Of a stretch of 64,000 bases of DNA, positions 50,824 to 59,902 are shown piece after piece. Below the pieces are notes generated by a model. It had not been told where the DNA came from, searched no databases, and saw nothing but the letters and a program-made list of their open reading frames with translations. Each line of letters starts with the position of its first letter. Position 1 is the stretch's first letter. Made by a program: the position numbers and the translations under genes. The stretch is from Alphaproteobacteria bacterium (GTDB taxonomy: Bacteria > Pseudomonadota > Alphaproteobacteria > Sphingomonadales > JAKSBY01): NCBI GenBank assembly GCA_021774625.1, contig JAJFIV010000033.1, forward strand, positions 108,201-172,200, given 5' to 3'.

Positions 50824-51552
50824 TTATCCGAAGACCGCATTCCAGACGGCAAGGGCGGCAATGGCTGCTGTGTCGGCGCGCAGAATGCGTTTGCCCAGAG
50901 AGACCGCTACGGTTTGCCGCAGGCTCCTTATTTTTGCCCGCTCTTGTTCAGTAAAGCCGCCTTCGGGACCGATCAGAATGGCCCATTTTTCGACGGCGGG
51001 ATCTTTCTGAAGCGCCTCCAGGACAGGCGGACAATCGCCGCCTTCATCGCAAAAAATGAGGGTCCGGTCCTGCGGCCAGCCGGATAAGACGGCCTCCAGT
51101 TTTCGCAAAGCCCCGACTTCGGGCACCATCAGTCTGCCGCATTGCTCGGCGGCTTCGCGGGCATTGGCCGCCATGCGGCCCTTATTGACGCGGCTGACCG
51201 CCGTATTCCGGGTCAGGACCGGCAGAAGCGCCGAAACGCCCAGCTCGGTCGCTTTCTGCGCCATAAAATCGATGGGCGTTTTTTTGATAGGGGCGAATAC
51301 CAGCCAAAGGTCCGTCTCTTTGGCCTGAGGGCGGATTTGATTCGCCACCGCCAGAATACTGACTTTTTTTGAAGCCGTGGCAAGACTGGCGGACCATTCC
51401 CCATCCCGGCCATTAAACACCCGGACTGTATCTCCCGCTTTCCGCCGCATCACGGCGGTGAGATAATGGGACTGATCGCGGCTGAGCGGCAGAATTTCTC
51501 CTGCGGCCAGATCATCGGTGACGAAAAGCCGGATGCCGGAAAGCGACTCCAT
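50824..51552 (-). CDS. rsmE: 16S rRNA (uracil1498-N3)-methyltransferase
   Basis: RLFVTDDLAAGEILPLSRDQSHYLTAVMRRKAGDTVRVFNGRDGEW; ILIGPEGGFTEQE. Confidence 0.94.
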   Translation of the reverse strand: MESLSGIRLFVTDDLAAGEILPLSRDQSHYLTAVMRRKAGDTVRVFNGRDGEWSASLATASKKVSILAVANQIRPQAKETDLWLVFAPIKKTPIDFMAQKATELGVSALLPVLTRNTAVSRVNKGRMAANAREAAEQCGRLMVPEVGALRKLEAVLSGWPQDRTLIFCDEGGDCPPVLEALQKDPAVEKWAILIGPEGGFTEQERAKIRSLRQTVAVSLGKRILRADTAAIAALAVWNAVFG

Positions 51553-51612
51553 GATTGACAGCCCTGTGTCATTGACGGTTAGGTGCCGTGAAAGTATGAA
51601 AAAGCAGGGCCG

Positions 51613-52527
51613 ATGTCCAACAGTGAAATCAATATAGCGGATGCCGCGAAAGGCAATTGGGTCGACCGGTTTGCCCCGCCCTGGGCCCTACCCTACCTTC
51701 GGCTTGCCCGCCTCGACCGGCCGATCGGGGCGTGGCTTCTGATGTGGCCCTGCTGGTGGGCGGTGGCGTTGGCCGGCGGATACCGGCAGTGGGAATTTTT
51801 TCTGCTGTTTCTGCTCGGCGCCTTTGTCATGCGCGGCGCTGGCTGCACCTATAACGACATACTGGACCGCGATTATGATGCGCGGGTGGAACGGACAAAA
51901 AACCGCCCGATTCCGGCGGGTCAGGTCAGTGTCAGGGCTGCTGCCGTCTTTATGGTCATGCTCAGCCTGACCGGCCTCCTGATCCTGCTGCAATTCAACG
52001 GCCTGACGATTCTGCTGGGCATCGGCTCCCTTGGTCTGGTCGCGATTTATCCTTTGATGAAGCGCGTGACCTACTGGCCGCAGCTATTCCTCGGGCTTGC
52101 CTTTTCCTGGGGCGCGCTGATGGGCTGGAGTGCTGTGACCGGTACTCTGCCCCCGGCGGCCTTCACGCTCTATTTCGGGTCGATTTTGTGGGTGATCGGC
52201 TATGATACCATCTACGCCCTGCAGGACAGCGAGGACGATGCGATCATCGGCGTCAAATCCACCGCGCGCAAGTTCGGCCGGAAGAAAGTAAAGCTGGCGC
52301 TCAGTCTGCTTTATGGAGCGGCCGTGGCCCTGTTCGCCCTCACGGGCGTACTGAGCCAAACGGGCCTGTTATATTTCGCCGGCTTCACGCTCTTCGCCGG
52401 CCATCTGGCCTGGCAGATCGTCCACCTTGATATTGACAATGTCGAGGATTGCCTCAAAACCTTCAGATCCAACCATCCGGCAGGGATGATCTTCTTCATC
52501 GCCGCAATGGCGGGGAATTGGTTATAA
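51613..52527 (+). CDS. ubiA: 4-hydroxybenzoate polyprenyltransferase
   Basis: LRLARLDRPIGAWLLMWPCWW, RGAGCTYNDILDRDYDARVERTKNRPIPAG. Confidence 0.95.
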   Translation: MSNSEINIADAAKGNWVDRFAPPWALPYLRLARLDRPIGAWLLMWPCWWAVALAGGYRQWEFFLLFLLGAFVMRGAGCTYNDILDRDYDARVERTKNRPIPAGQVSVRAAAVFMVMLSLTGLLILLQFNGLTILLGIGSLGLVAIYPLMKRVTYWPQLFLGLAFSWGALMGWSAVTGTLPPAAFTLYFGSILWVIGYDTIYALQDSEDDAIIGVKSTARKFGRKKVKLALSLLYGAAVALFALTGVLSQTGLLYFAGFTLFAGHLAWQIVHLDIDNVEDCLKTFRSNHPAGMIFFIAAMAGNWL

Positions 52528-52565
52528 ATATTGTCACATATAAAACAGTCCTCTAGGGTCCCGCC

Positions 52566-54077
52566 ATGTCCTACTCATCACTCCGTGATTTCATTGCCCA
52601 TCTGGAACGGGAGAATCTGCTGGTCCGGGTGACGGAGCCGGTGTCGTCTCATTTGGAAATGACGGAGATTCAGACCCGCGTGATTGCCGGGGGCGGCCCG
52701 GCCATTCTGTTCGAGAATGTGGAGAACGGGCAGGGTGAAAAATCTGATATGCCGGTGCTGGTCAATCTGTTCGGGACTGTCGAGCGGGTGGCTATGGGCA
52801 TGAACCGCAAGCCGGAAGATTTGCGCGCGCTTGGGGAAACGCTTGCTTTTCTGCGCCAGCCCGAGCCGCCCGGCGGCTGGAAGGAAGCGCTCGATCTGAT
52901 GCCCATTGCCCGGCAGGTCATGGCCATGTCGCCGAAAACAGTGAAAAAGGCGGCCTGTCAGGAAATTGTACTAACCGGCGATAAGATTGATCTTGGCCGG
53001 CTTCCGGTCCAGACCTGCTGGCCCGGCGAACCGGCCCCCCTGATCACCTGGCCGCTGGTGGTCACAAAGGGGCCGTCCGACAAACGCGAGGATGATTATA
53101 ATCTTGGCATTTACCGCATGCAGGTGACCGGGAAAAATAAAACCCTGATGCGTTGGCTTAAACATCGGGGCGGCGCCCAGCATCACGCCCGCTGGGGCAA
53201 TGAACGGCCGGAAGCTTTGCCCGCCGCCGTCGTGATCGGCGCTGATCCGGGAACGATTCTGGCGGCCGTCACGCCCGTGCCGGAAACTCTGTCAGAATAT
53301 AAATTCGCCGGGCTGCTGCGCGGGAAAAAGCTGGAGTTGACCGATTGCAGGACCGTGCCCCTGAAGGTGCCGGCGGCGGCGGAAATTGTGCTGGAAGGCC
53401 ATGTCTCGCTGGAAGACTATGGCGATGAAGGACCCTACGGCGATCACACCGGCTATTATAATTCTGTGGAATCCTTCCCTGTTTTCACCATTTCCGCCAT
53501 CACCATGCGCAGGGATCCCATTTACCTGTCCACATATACCGGCAGGCCGCCGGACGAGCCAAGCGTGCTGGGCGAGGCTTTGAATGATGTTTTCGTCCCC
53601 CTGATCACCCGGCAATTTCCGGAAATCACCGATTTCTGGCTGCCGCCCGAAGGCTGCTCCTACCGCATCGCCGTGGTGTCCATGAAGAAAGCCTACCCCG
53701 GCCACGCCAAGCGGGTGATGATGGCGGTATGGTCCTACCTGCGCCAGTTCATGTATACAAAATGGGTGATTGTGGTGGATGACGATATCAATGCCCGGGA
53801 CTGGAAGGACGTTATGTGGGCAATTTCCACCCGCATGGACCCGGCGCGGGATATCACCGTCATTGAAAACACACCAATCGATTATCTGGATTTTGCATCG
53901 CCTGAATCCGGCTTGGGGTCAAAAATCGGCCTCGACGCCACCAACAAATGGCCGCCGGAAACCGCCCGGGAATGGGGCCGGGAAATCCGCATGACCAGAG
54001 ACGTCATTGAAACCATCACAGAAAAATGGCCGCGCCTCGGGTTGCCTGGCGCTGGAAAGCCAATCTGGAAAGACTGA
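52566..54077 (+). CDS. ubiD: UbiD family decarboxylase (3-octaprenyl-4-hydroxybenzoate carboxy-lyase)
   Basis: [60 protein letters not shown]. Confidence 0.95.
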   Translation: MSYSSLRDFIAHLERENLLVRVTEPVSSHLEMTEIQTRVIAGGGPAILFENVENGQGEKSDMPVLVNLFGTVERVAMGMNRKPEDLRALGETLAFLRQPEPPGGWKEALDLMPIARQVMAMSPKTVKKAACQEIVLTGDKIDLGRLPVQTCWPGEPAPLITWPLVVTKGPSDKREDDYNLGIYRMQVTGKNKTLMRWLKHRGGAQHHARWGNERPEALPAAVVIGADPGTILAAVTPVPETLSEYKFAGLLRGKKLELTDCRTVPLKVPAAAEIVLEGHVSLEDYGDEGPYGDHTGYYNSVESFPVFTISAITMRRDPIYLSTYTGRPPDEPSVLGEALNDVFVPLITRQFPEITDFWLPPEGCSYRIAVVSMKKAYPGHAKRVMMAVWSYLRQFMYTKWVIVVDDDINARDWKDVMWAISTRMDPARDITVIENTPIDYLDFASPESGLGSKIGLDATNKWPPETAREWGREIRMTRDVIETITEKWPRLGLPGAGKPIWKD

Positions 54078-54118
54078 AAGCCTCACCAACGCACGGCACT
54101 TGGTCTGGACAGACCTTA

Positions 54119-54380
54119 GAGTCTTTTCTGATCAGGTTGACGCAATTTGATGGCTTGAGGTGGCTGTCCGGACAGGCACAGCCTGCAGTGCGATGCGGCG
54201 CATCGGTCAAAGGCCGTAACGCAGCCGGTCAGCCATCTCCGGTCACCGGAGGCCGGGTGCTTTTGTTCTGTGGCCCGCGTTGCCTTCCTTGGCCGATGCG
54301 CCGCATCGACCGGCGGAAGGCGCCTTGCCACAGAGCAAAATCCTTCCGATCAAATGGGTCAACCTAATCAGAAAAGACTC
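54119..54380. mobile_element. MITE-like element: ~262 bp, terminal inverted repeats, flanking TA
   Basis: Left TIR gagtcttttctgatcaggttgac...atttgat vs right atcaaat...gtcaacctaatcagaaaagactc (1 mismatch over 23 nt, then a few differences); TA at 54117-54118 and 54381-54382; nested internal inverted repeats; no coding capacity for transposase. Confidence 0.7.
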
Positions 54381-54838
54381 TAAGCCGCTGCTGGTGCTGC
54401 TATTTTCGTCAGTGAGGGCAGAACGGCATCCCAGCCCTCTTCACCAAAGGACTGCAGAAACTGCTTCTGGGCAATTCTCCAAAACGGAATAATTTCCCTT
54501 ACCGTCTGAATGCCCTGATCACTGATAGATACCAATTTCTGCCTCCCGGTCCCTGGCTTCATAACAATCAGGCCCTTGCCGCGTAACAGTTTCAATTTTC
54601 TGGACAGGGTAGATTTGTCCATGACCATCGCATCGGCGAACTGGCCAAGCGGCATGGGGCCACGGCGAGCCAGTTCCACCAGTATGACGGCCTGCGTCGA
54701 GCGCAACCCGGTGGGCTGCAAGGCCTCATCGAATTGACGCGTTACTGCCCGTGCTGCTTTGCGCAGATTAAAACAGGCGCACGAATCCGAAGCGAACTCA
54801 ACGCCCGCCCGCTCATTTTTGGATAAACGCGCATTCAC
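54380..54838 (-). CDS. MarR family transcriptional regulator
   Basis: VILVELARRGPMPLGQFADAMVMDKSTLSRKLKLLRGKGLIVMKPGTGRQKLVSISDQG. Confidence 0.92.
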   Translation of the reverse strand: MNARLSKNERAGVEFASDSCACFNLRKAARAVTRQFDEALQPTGLRSTQAVILVELARRGPMPLGQFADAMVMDKSTLSRKLKLLRGKGLIVMKPGTGRQKLVSISDQGIQTVREIIPFWRIAQKQFLQSFGEEGWDAVLPSLTKIAAPAAA

Positions 54839-55023
54839 TTCTCTCTCCCTTTCCCATCCAGCATAACATCTCCGGGCATTTAATTTATTGAAAGAAAATC
54901 ACCGCTCCCAAACACGTTTAAAATAACCAGAAAGAAGTCAGGTTTGCATTATCTCACAAAAACGTGATCATAACCAGTGAAGCCGTGAACAGTCAAATCA
55001 ATTAAATGATGTATAGTCAACGT

Positions 55024-55171
55024 GCCTTTCGATGCAAGCGATCATTTTTTGATCACTCGGTGGATCCGGAAACATTTTTCCGGCATTCATAGAAGAGCTG
55101 GTTCAGCACTTCCAAGTCGTAATGGTTCCCTGCACCTCCTTCAGCTCCCGCTTTTTAGCGGGAGCTTTTTT
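55024..55171 (+). ncRNA. candidate small RNA with anti-SD tract and intrinsic terminator
   Basis: Unassigned intergenic with TATAGT -10-like box at 55012, stem-loop ccggaaa-catt-tttccgg, single-stranded gcacctccttc, and terminator hairpin. Confidence 0.4.
55143..55171 (+). terminator. Rho-independent terminator
   Basis: agctcccgct-tttt-agcgggagct followed by T run. Confidence 0.85.
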
Positions 55172-55252
55172 ATGATCGCGATACCGCAAAACTTGACAGA
55201 GGCCTGCAAACAGGCTTTCCCTCCTTGCTAAATTTATGAAGGCAGGTTTAGC

Positions 55253-56602
55253 ATGAAGAGTGGGAATACGGCCTATCACGAAACTGTCCGGGATGTGATC
55301 GGACAGGCCCTCAAACGGGGGGCAGATGCAGCGGATGCAATATTTTTCGACGGGGCGTCGGTTTCCGTCTCCTGCCGGCTCGGTGAAGTTGAACATATCG
55401 AACGCTCGGAAAGCCGAGACCTGGGCCTTCGGGTGTTTATCGGCAAAAGGCAGGCCATTATCTCCACCTCCGATATCAGCCGGCAGGTGATCACACCCCT
55501 CATTGACCAGGTGATTGCCATGGCAAGAGCGGCGCCGGAGGATCCTTATTGCGGACTTGCCGATAAAGAATTTTTATGCGGCGCACCGCCAACGAATCTG
55601 GATCTGACGGACGCCACAGAGCTGACGGCGGAACAGCTGACCGAAATTGCAAAGGAAGCGGAAGCGGCCTCGCTTGCCGTTCCGGGGGTCAGTAATTCCG
55701 AAGGAGCCGGCGCCAGCGCCGGAAATACCGGCATCCATCTGGCAACCAGTGACGGATTTGAGGAAGCTTACCGGACATCCAGCTTTTCTGTTTCCGCTTC
55801 GGTTCTGGCAGGATCGAACAGGGGAATGGAGCGGGATTATGATTATTCTTCAACCCGGCATTTTTCCGATCTCACGCCCGCCGCCGTTATTGGCCGGATT
55901 GCCGGCGAACGTGCCGTAAAAAGGCTCAATCCGAAAAAGGTCAAAACCTGCCAGGCGCCTGTCCTGTTCGACCCGCGCGTTTCAAACAGCCTGATCGGTC
56001 ATTTTGCCAGCGCCATAAACGGCCAATCCATCGCCCGCAGGGCCAGTTTTTTAAAGGATCAGATGGGTAAAGCGGTGTTTGGCCCCAACATCGAGATTAT
56101 TGATGATCCGCTTATGGCGCGGGGTCTTTCCTCAAAACCCTTTGATGCGGAAGGGGTCAGAACACAAAAACGAGTCCTGGTCGAAAAGGGGGTTCTGCAA
56201 TCCTGGCTGCTGGACAGCGCGACAGCCACTCAACTCAGCCTGACCACCACCGGCCATGCCCGCCGGGGAACGTCAAGCGCACCGTCGCCGGGATCCAGCA
56301 ACCTTTATCTGACGCCGGGCTCCCTCTCGCCCGGGCAATTGATGGCCGACATTCCGGGCGGGCTTTATGTCACAGAGCTAATCGGCATGGGCGTCAATCC
56401 GGTGACCGGCGATTACAGCCGTGGGGCGTCCGGATTCTGGATTGAAAAAGGCGAGATTGCCTATCCGGTCAGCGAAATCACCATCGCCGGAAATTTAAAG
56501 GATATGTTTAAGAACATGCGTCCTGCCAATGACCTGGAATTCCGCTATGGCACCAATGCGCCAACCCTGCGCATCGACGGTATGATGGTGGCCGGCTCTT
56601 GA
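55253..56602 (+). CDS. pmbA: TldD/PmbA family metalloprotease
   Basis: GASVSVSCRLGEVEHIERSESRDLGLRVFIGKRQA; STTGHARRGTSSAPSPGSSNLYL; GVNPVTGDYSRGASGFWIEKGEI. Confidence 0.93.
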   Translation: MKSGNTAYHETVRDVIGQALKRGADAADAIFFDGASVSVSCRLGEVEHIERSESRDLGLRVFIGKRQAIISTSDISRQVITPLIDQVIAMARAAPEDPYCGLADKEFLCGAPPTNLDLTDATELTAEQLTEIAKEAEAASLAVPGVSNSEGAGASAGNTGIHLATSDGFEEAYRTSSFSVSASVLAGSNRGMERDYDYSSTRHFSDLTPAAVIGRIAGERAVKRLNPKKVKTCQAPVLFDPRVSNSLIGHFASAINGQSIARRASFLKDQMGKAVFGPNIEIIDDPLMARGLSSKPFDAEGVRTQKRVLVEKGVLQSWLLDSATATQLSLTTTGHARRGTSSAPSPGSSNLYLTPGSLSPGQLMADIPGGLYVTELIGMGVNPVTGDYSRGASGFWIEKGEIAYPVSEITIAGNLKDMFKNMRPANDLEFRYGTNAPTLRIDGMMVAGS

Positions 56603-57423
56603 TCCACAGCCGTTACCAGGATGATTTTGACCTCGCCTCAGAAGCGGTCACAGAGGCGTCCGCCATTGCCATGAATTATTTCCGGGACACGCTGAAAAGC
56701 TGGGAAAAAAATCCCGGCGATCCGGTCAGTGAAGCGGATATCGCCATCGATAAATTTCTCAGGGAAAAATTGGCGGCCGCCCGGCCGGATTATGGCTGGC
56801 TGTCGGAAGAAACGATTGACGACCAGAGCCGCGTTACAGCGCAGCGGGTATGGGTAGTTGATCCCATTGACGGCACCCGGGCCTTTATACGCGGCCGCAC
56901 CGATTTTTCCGTGTCAGTCGCTCTGGTGGAAAAAGGCGCGCCGGTTCTGGGCGTGGTTTCAAGCCCCGCCAATAACGCCTTTTACGCCGCTGCCCGGGGC
57001 GCCGGTTCAACCCTGAACGGTCAAATCATATCTATCGATATGCGCACAGAACTTGAAGACGGCACGCTGCCGGGGGATGCCGGCTTTTATCAGTCAGCCC
57101 GGCACTGGCCCGTGCCCTGGCCCGATCTTAATTTTGCGACCTGCAACTCCATCGCGCTGCGCATCGCCCGGGTGGCGTCCGGCGATTACGCTTCCATGAT
57201 CACCGTGCGGGCGAAGAGCGACTGGGATATCGCCGCAGCCGACATCATTTTACAGGAAGCCGGCGGGAGTTGCCTGGATGAAGACGGCAGGCCGCTGGTC
57301 TATAATCAGGAACGGGCGCGGCATGAAAACATCATTGCAACGACGCCGGCCCTGAAACAGCCGATTCTGGATCGCCTCCAGCCCGCCCTCGCCCGGTGGC
57401 GGGCGGCAAAAAATCAGAAATAA
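56599..57423 (+). CDS. inositol monophosphatase / 3'(2'),5'-bisphosphate nucleotidase family (CysQ-like)
   Basis: PVSEADIAIDKFL, WLSEETIDD, VWVVDPIDGTRAFIRG, SDWDIAAADIILQEAGG. Confidence 0.93.
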   Translation: MIHSRYQDDFDLASEAVTEASAIAMNYFRDTLKSWEKNPGDPVSEADIAIDKFLREKLAAARPDYGWLSEETIDDQSRVTAQRVWVVDPIDGTRAFIRGRTDFSVSVALVEKGAPVLGVVSSPANNAFYAAARGAGSTLNGQIISIDMRTELEDGTLPGDAGFYQSARHWPVPWPDLNFATCNSIALRIARVASGDYASMITVRAKSDWDIAAADIILQEAGGSCLDEDGRPLVYNQERARHENIIATTPALKQPILDRLQPALARWRAAKNQK

Positions 57424-58091
57424 CGCTTCAGCGAAAATACCACACGGGCATCCGCGTTATCATTATTCCGGATGCTTGTATCATAATACATCAGGCCCGC
57501 TTCCCAGCTTTTATAGGTTGCGCGGGCGCCCAGTCCCCAATCCCATTTATCGGATGTGTTGCCGAACTCCTCATAACCGCCGCGGACAGCAAGTGTCAGC
57601 CAGGGCAGGGTGGGGATAGGGATATCCAGGTCGGAATAAAAATAGATCTTATCATTATTAAAGAGAATATTCTGGCCGCCCGGCGCATAGAGAACACCGC
57701 TGCGTACATAGGCAAGACCGAAATCGCGGCTGACGGAACCGCCAAACTCTATAAAGCCGTCTGATCCGGGATGACCGGGAAAACTGTCATAAATAATGGT
57801 CAGATCAACTTCGTAGGCGCCGAGCTGCTTGAAGAAACCGCCATAATATTCGAGCTCGACATCATCACCGAACGCATTATTGACCCGGGCGGCAAAAATG
57901 CCGGCATAGAAATTACTTTCGTGTGTAAGTGTGAAATTCCCAAGGCCGGAGACTTTTCCATTCGACGCCGAAATACCGCGATCCACATATTGCGTAACGA
58001 AGGCGATATCCGCGTCCAGCGTAACAGATTGCGCCTGCGCCGCCTGCGAAAATACGACCGCGCCAAGCATTATAAGGGTTATTTTTTTCAT
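57414..58091 (-). CDS. TorF/Gcw_chp-type putative outer-membrane protein
   Basis: Signal peptide; SVTLDADIAFVTQYVDRGISASNGKVSGLGNFTLTHESNFYAGIFAARVNN...EYYGGF. Confidence 0.8.
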   Translation of the reverse strand: MKKITLIMLGAVVFSQAAQAQSVTLDADIAFVTQYVDRGISASNGKVSGLGNFTLTHESNFYAGIFAARVNNAFGDDVELEYYGGFFKQLGAYEVDLTIIYDSFPGHPGSDGFIEFGGSVSRDFGLAYVRSGVLYAPGGQNILFNNDKIYFYSDLDIPIPTLPWLTLAVRGGYEEFGNTSDKWDWGLGARATYKSWEAGLMYYDTSIRNNDNADARVVFSLKRYF

Positions 58092-58109
58092 GGAAATTTT
58101 CTGCGTTGA

Positions 58110-58922
58110 TTATTCTGTTTCAAGATCAACAAGCAGGCCTGGATCAATCCGTATATCCTGCCAGTTCATGCGCCAGTCCACATGGGCTCCAGTGGCGCGC
58201 CCAGACTGCCCTATTGTGGCAATAATATCGCCGCGTTTAATCTTATCCCCTGTCTTTACATCCACAGAATTGAGATGGAGTAAAGCGGAAAAAACGCCGA
58301 AACCATGATCGATAATGATCAGCCCGCCTTCAAAAAGGAAATCCGTTTCCGCCAGCACGATGGTGCCGGAGGCCGGCGCCTTGACCGGGGTGCCGACGGG
58401 AGCCGCTATATCAAGGCCATAATGCGGCGCGCGCGGTTTGCCGTTCAGAATACTCTGCGAACCGTAAACGCCGCTGATGCGACCCTCCGCGGGCAGGATA
58501 AATTCTTCCTCCCAGAAAAACTGATTGCTGAAAGCGGCGCGGGCCGCGCCAACCATGGCGGTTTCTTTCTTGCGCCGTTCGGCTTCTTCCGGCGGCACCG
58601 TGACCGTCCGTTCCGGCAGGCCGTCAACGCGGCGAATGTCGTACTCCCTGGGGGCAATGGAGAGCGTCCGCCTTTCGACCGAACCATCAGGATGAGTAAT
58701 TTCCAGCTCGGCCCTGGACGCCGCATCCCGGCCAATGCCAAACACAAACCGGCCGTCCGGCGCCACCTGAACCTGCCTGCCGTCGAGGGAAAGGTATGTT
58801 CCAGGGTCCACCTTACCCGTCACCATGCTTCCTTGAGTCAGGACGCCGGAAAGCTCGGCGGAAAAGGCGCTGCCCGCTGTCGCCATGAAAATAGCAGCCG
58901 CTATAAAAATCCGTATTTTCAA
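58110..58922 (-). CDS. M23 family metallopeptidase (LytM)
   Basis: PHYGLDIAAPVGTPVKAPASGTIVLAETDFLFEGGLIIIDHGFGVFSALLHLNSVDVKTGDKIKRGDIIATIGQSGRATGAHVDWRM. Confidence 0.95.
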   Translation of the reverse strand: MKIRIFIAAAIFMATAGSAFSAELSGVLTQGSMVTGKVDPGTYLSLDGRQVQVAPDGRFVFGIGRDAASRAELEITHPDGSVERRTLSIAPREYDIRRVDGLPERTVTVPPEEAERRKKETAMVGAARAAFSNQFFWEEEFILPAEGRISGVYGSQSILNGKPRAPHYGLDIAAPVGTPVKAPASGTIVLAETDFLFEGGLIIIDHGFGVFSALLHLNSVDVKTGDKIKRGDIIATIGQSGRATGAHVDWRMNWQDIRIDPGLLVDLETE

Positions 58923-58957
58923 ACTCTTTCCTTTGATCGCATTTTATATTTCACCGG

Positions 58958-58998
58958 TAAAATAAAAGGAAAGCTCCTCACCTGAAAGAGCTTTCCTT
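58958..58998 (-). terminator. Rho-independent terminator for the outer-membrane protein gene at 59036..59620
   Basis: 11-bp perfect stem aaggaaagctc/gagctttcctt, followed on minus strand by ttttatttta. Confidence 0.8.
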
Positions 58999-59035
58999 GC
59001 CTCTGCGGCCTTTTTGTGGCCAGAACGCATATATT

Positions 59036-59620
59036 CTAAAAATGAAAACCAAGACCCAGCAGAATCTGATGCCGCTGAGGCTCCACATTTAAAATATTGC
59101 CAAGCCGGCTGGTATTAAAACCCTCAAAGTTGGAATAAAGATATTCCAGACGCAAACTCGTCCTTTCACTGAGGGCAGCTTCCAGACCGCCGCCAAAACG
59201 CACGCCGTCCAGCTTTGCAGAACTGAACTTGCCGTTAACATAACCCAGTTTCGCGTAGGCCAGCAATGTATCGCGAAGCAAAATCCCGCCGCGGGCGGAT
59301 GCGCCTATGGTGCGCTCGCTATTGATCTTCCCGTTCACGCCGGGAATACCGTCAATACTGACATCATTGCCGGTGAATAAAACATCGCCTTCAACGCCAA
59401 TGACGAAACGTTCCAGAATCCGGAGATTAAGGCCGCCATAGCCGCCATAACCAAGCCCGCCTTCCGCCTCGCCTCCCGGTGCGAGATCGTGCTTGTCGCG
59501 GATATATCCCGCCTGACCGCCAAGATAAAATCCCTGGTACGGGTCAGCAAGCGCAAGACCGGGAAAAAACAAAATTGTAAGGGGAATCAGAAATAGTCGC
59601 CTGAAAAACATTGGAGTCAT
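59036..59620 (-). CDS. outer-membrane beta-barrel porin-family protein
   Basis: Signal peptide; YQGFYLGGQAGYIRDKHDL...; terminal HQILLGLGFHF (C-terminal aromatic OMP signature). Confidence 0.88.
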   Translation of the reverse strand: MTPMFFRRLFLIPLTILFFPGLALADPYQGFYLGGQAGYIRDKHDLAPGGEAEGGLGYGGYGGLNLRILERFVIGVEGDVLFTGNDVSIDGIPGVNGKINSERTIGASARGGILLRDTLLAYAKLGYVNGKFSSAKLDGVRFGGGLEAALSERTSLRLEYLYSNFEGFNTSRLGNILNVEPQRHQILLGLGFHF

Positions 59621-59689
59621 CCTCTCTGCTTGTTGGGGGTCAACGTGACCTTTCGTTACAGCCCTGGCTTTATAACGACGCAGAGAATG

Positions 59690-59902
59690 TTAAGTTTCAT
59701 CCCCGGGGCGAAAATTTTCGAGACGCTCCAGCGCTTCTCTGGGGGAAATATAGGCTTCCTGCAGGGTCACGGACCAATAGCGGAGCTGGGACAGGTGAAT
59801 GGGTTGTCCGGTAATGGCGCAAGTGACATAATCGCCCGGCACCAGAATATCAAACTGGCCATGCAAATAGCGAAGCCGCGCTTCTTTGCCGATGCCATTC
59901 AC
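59690..59902 (-). CDS. DUF2093 domain protein
   Basis: ARLRYLHGQFDILVPGDYVTCAITGQPIHLSQLRYWSVTLQEAYISPREALERL; next to xseA. Confidence 0.85.
   Translation of the reverse strand: MNGIGKEARLRYLHGQFDILVPGDYVTCAITGQPIHLSQLRYWSVTLQEAYISPREALERLENFRPGDET

Noticed and set aside
54026-54367. 113-aa and similar ORFs across the ubiD-marR gap
   Set aside because: They run through the palindromic element and the end of ubiD in a wrong frame; composition does not look coding.
55103-55153. Possible degenerate 16S rRNA 3' end (aagtcgtaa...cacctcctt)
   Set aside because: Only two short matches with the intervening helix 45 sequence missing; more economically explained as an anti-SD motif in an sRNA, so not called as an rRNA fragment.
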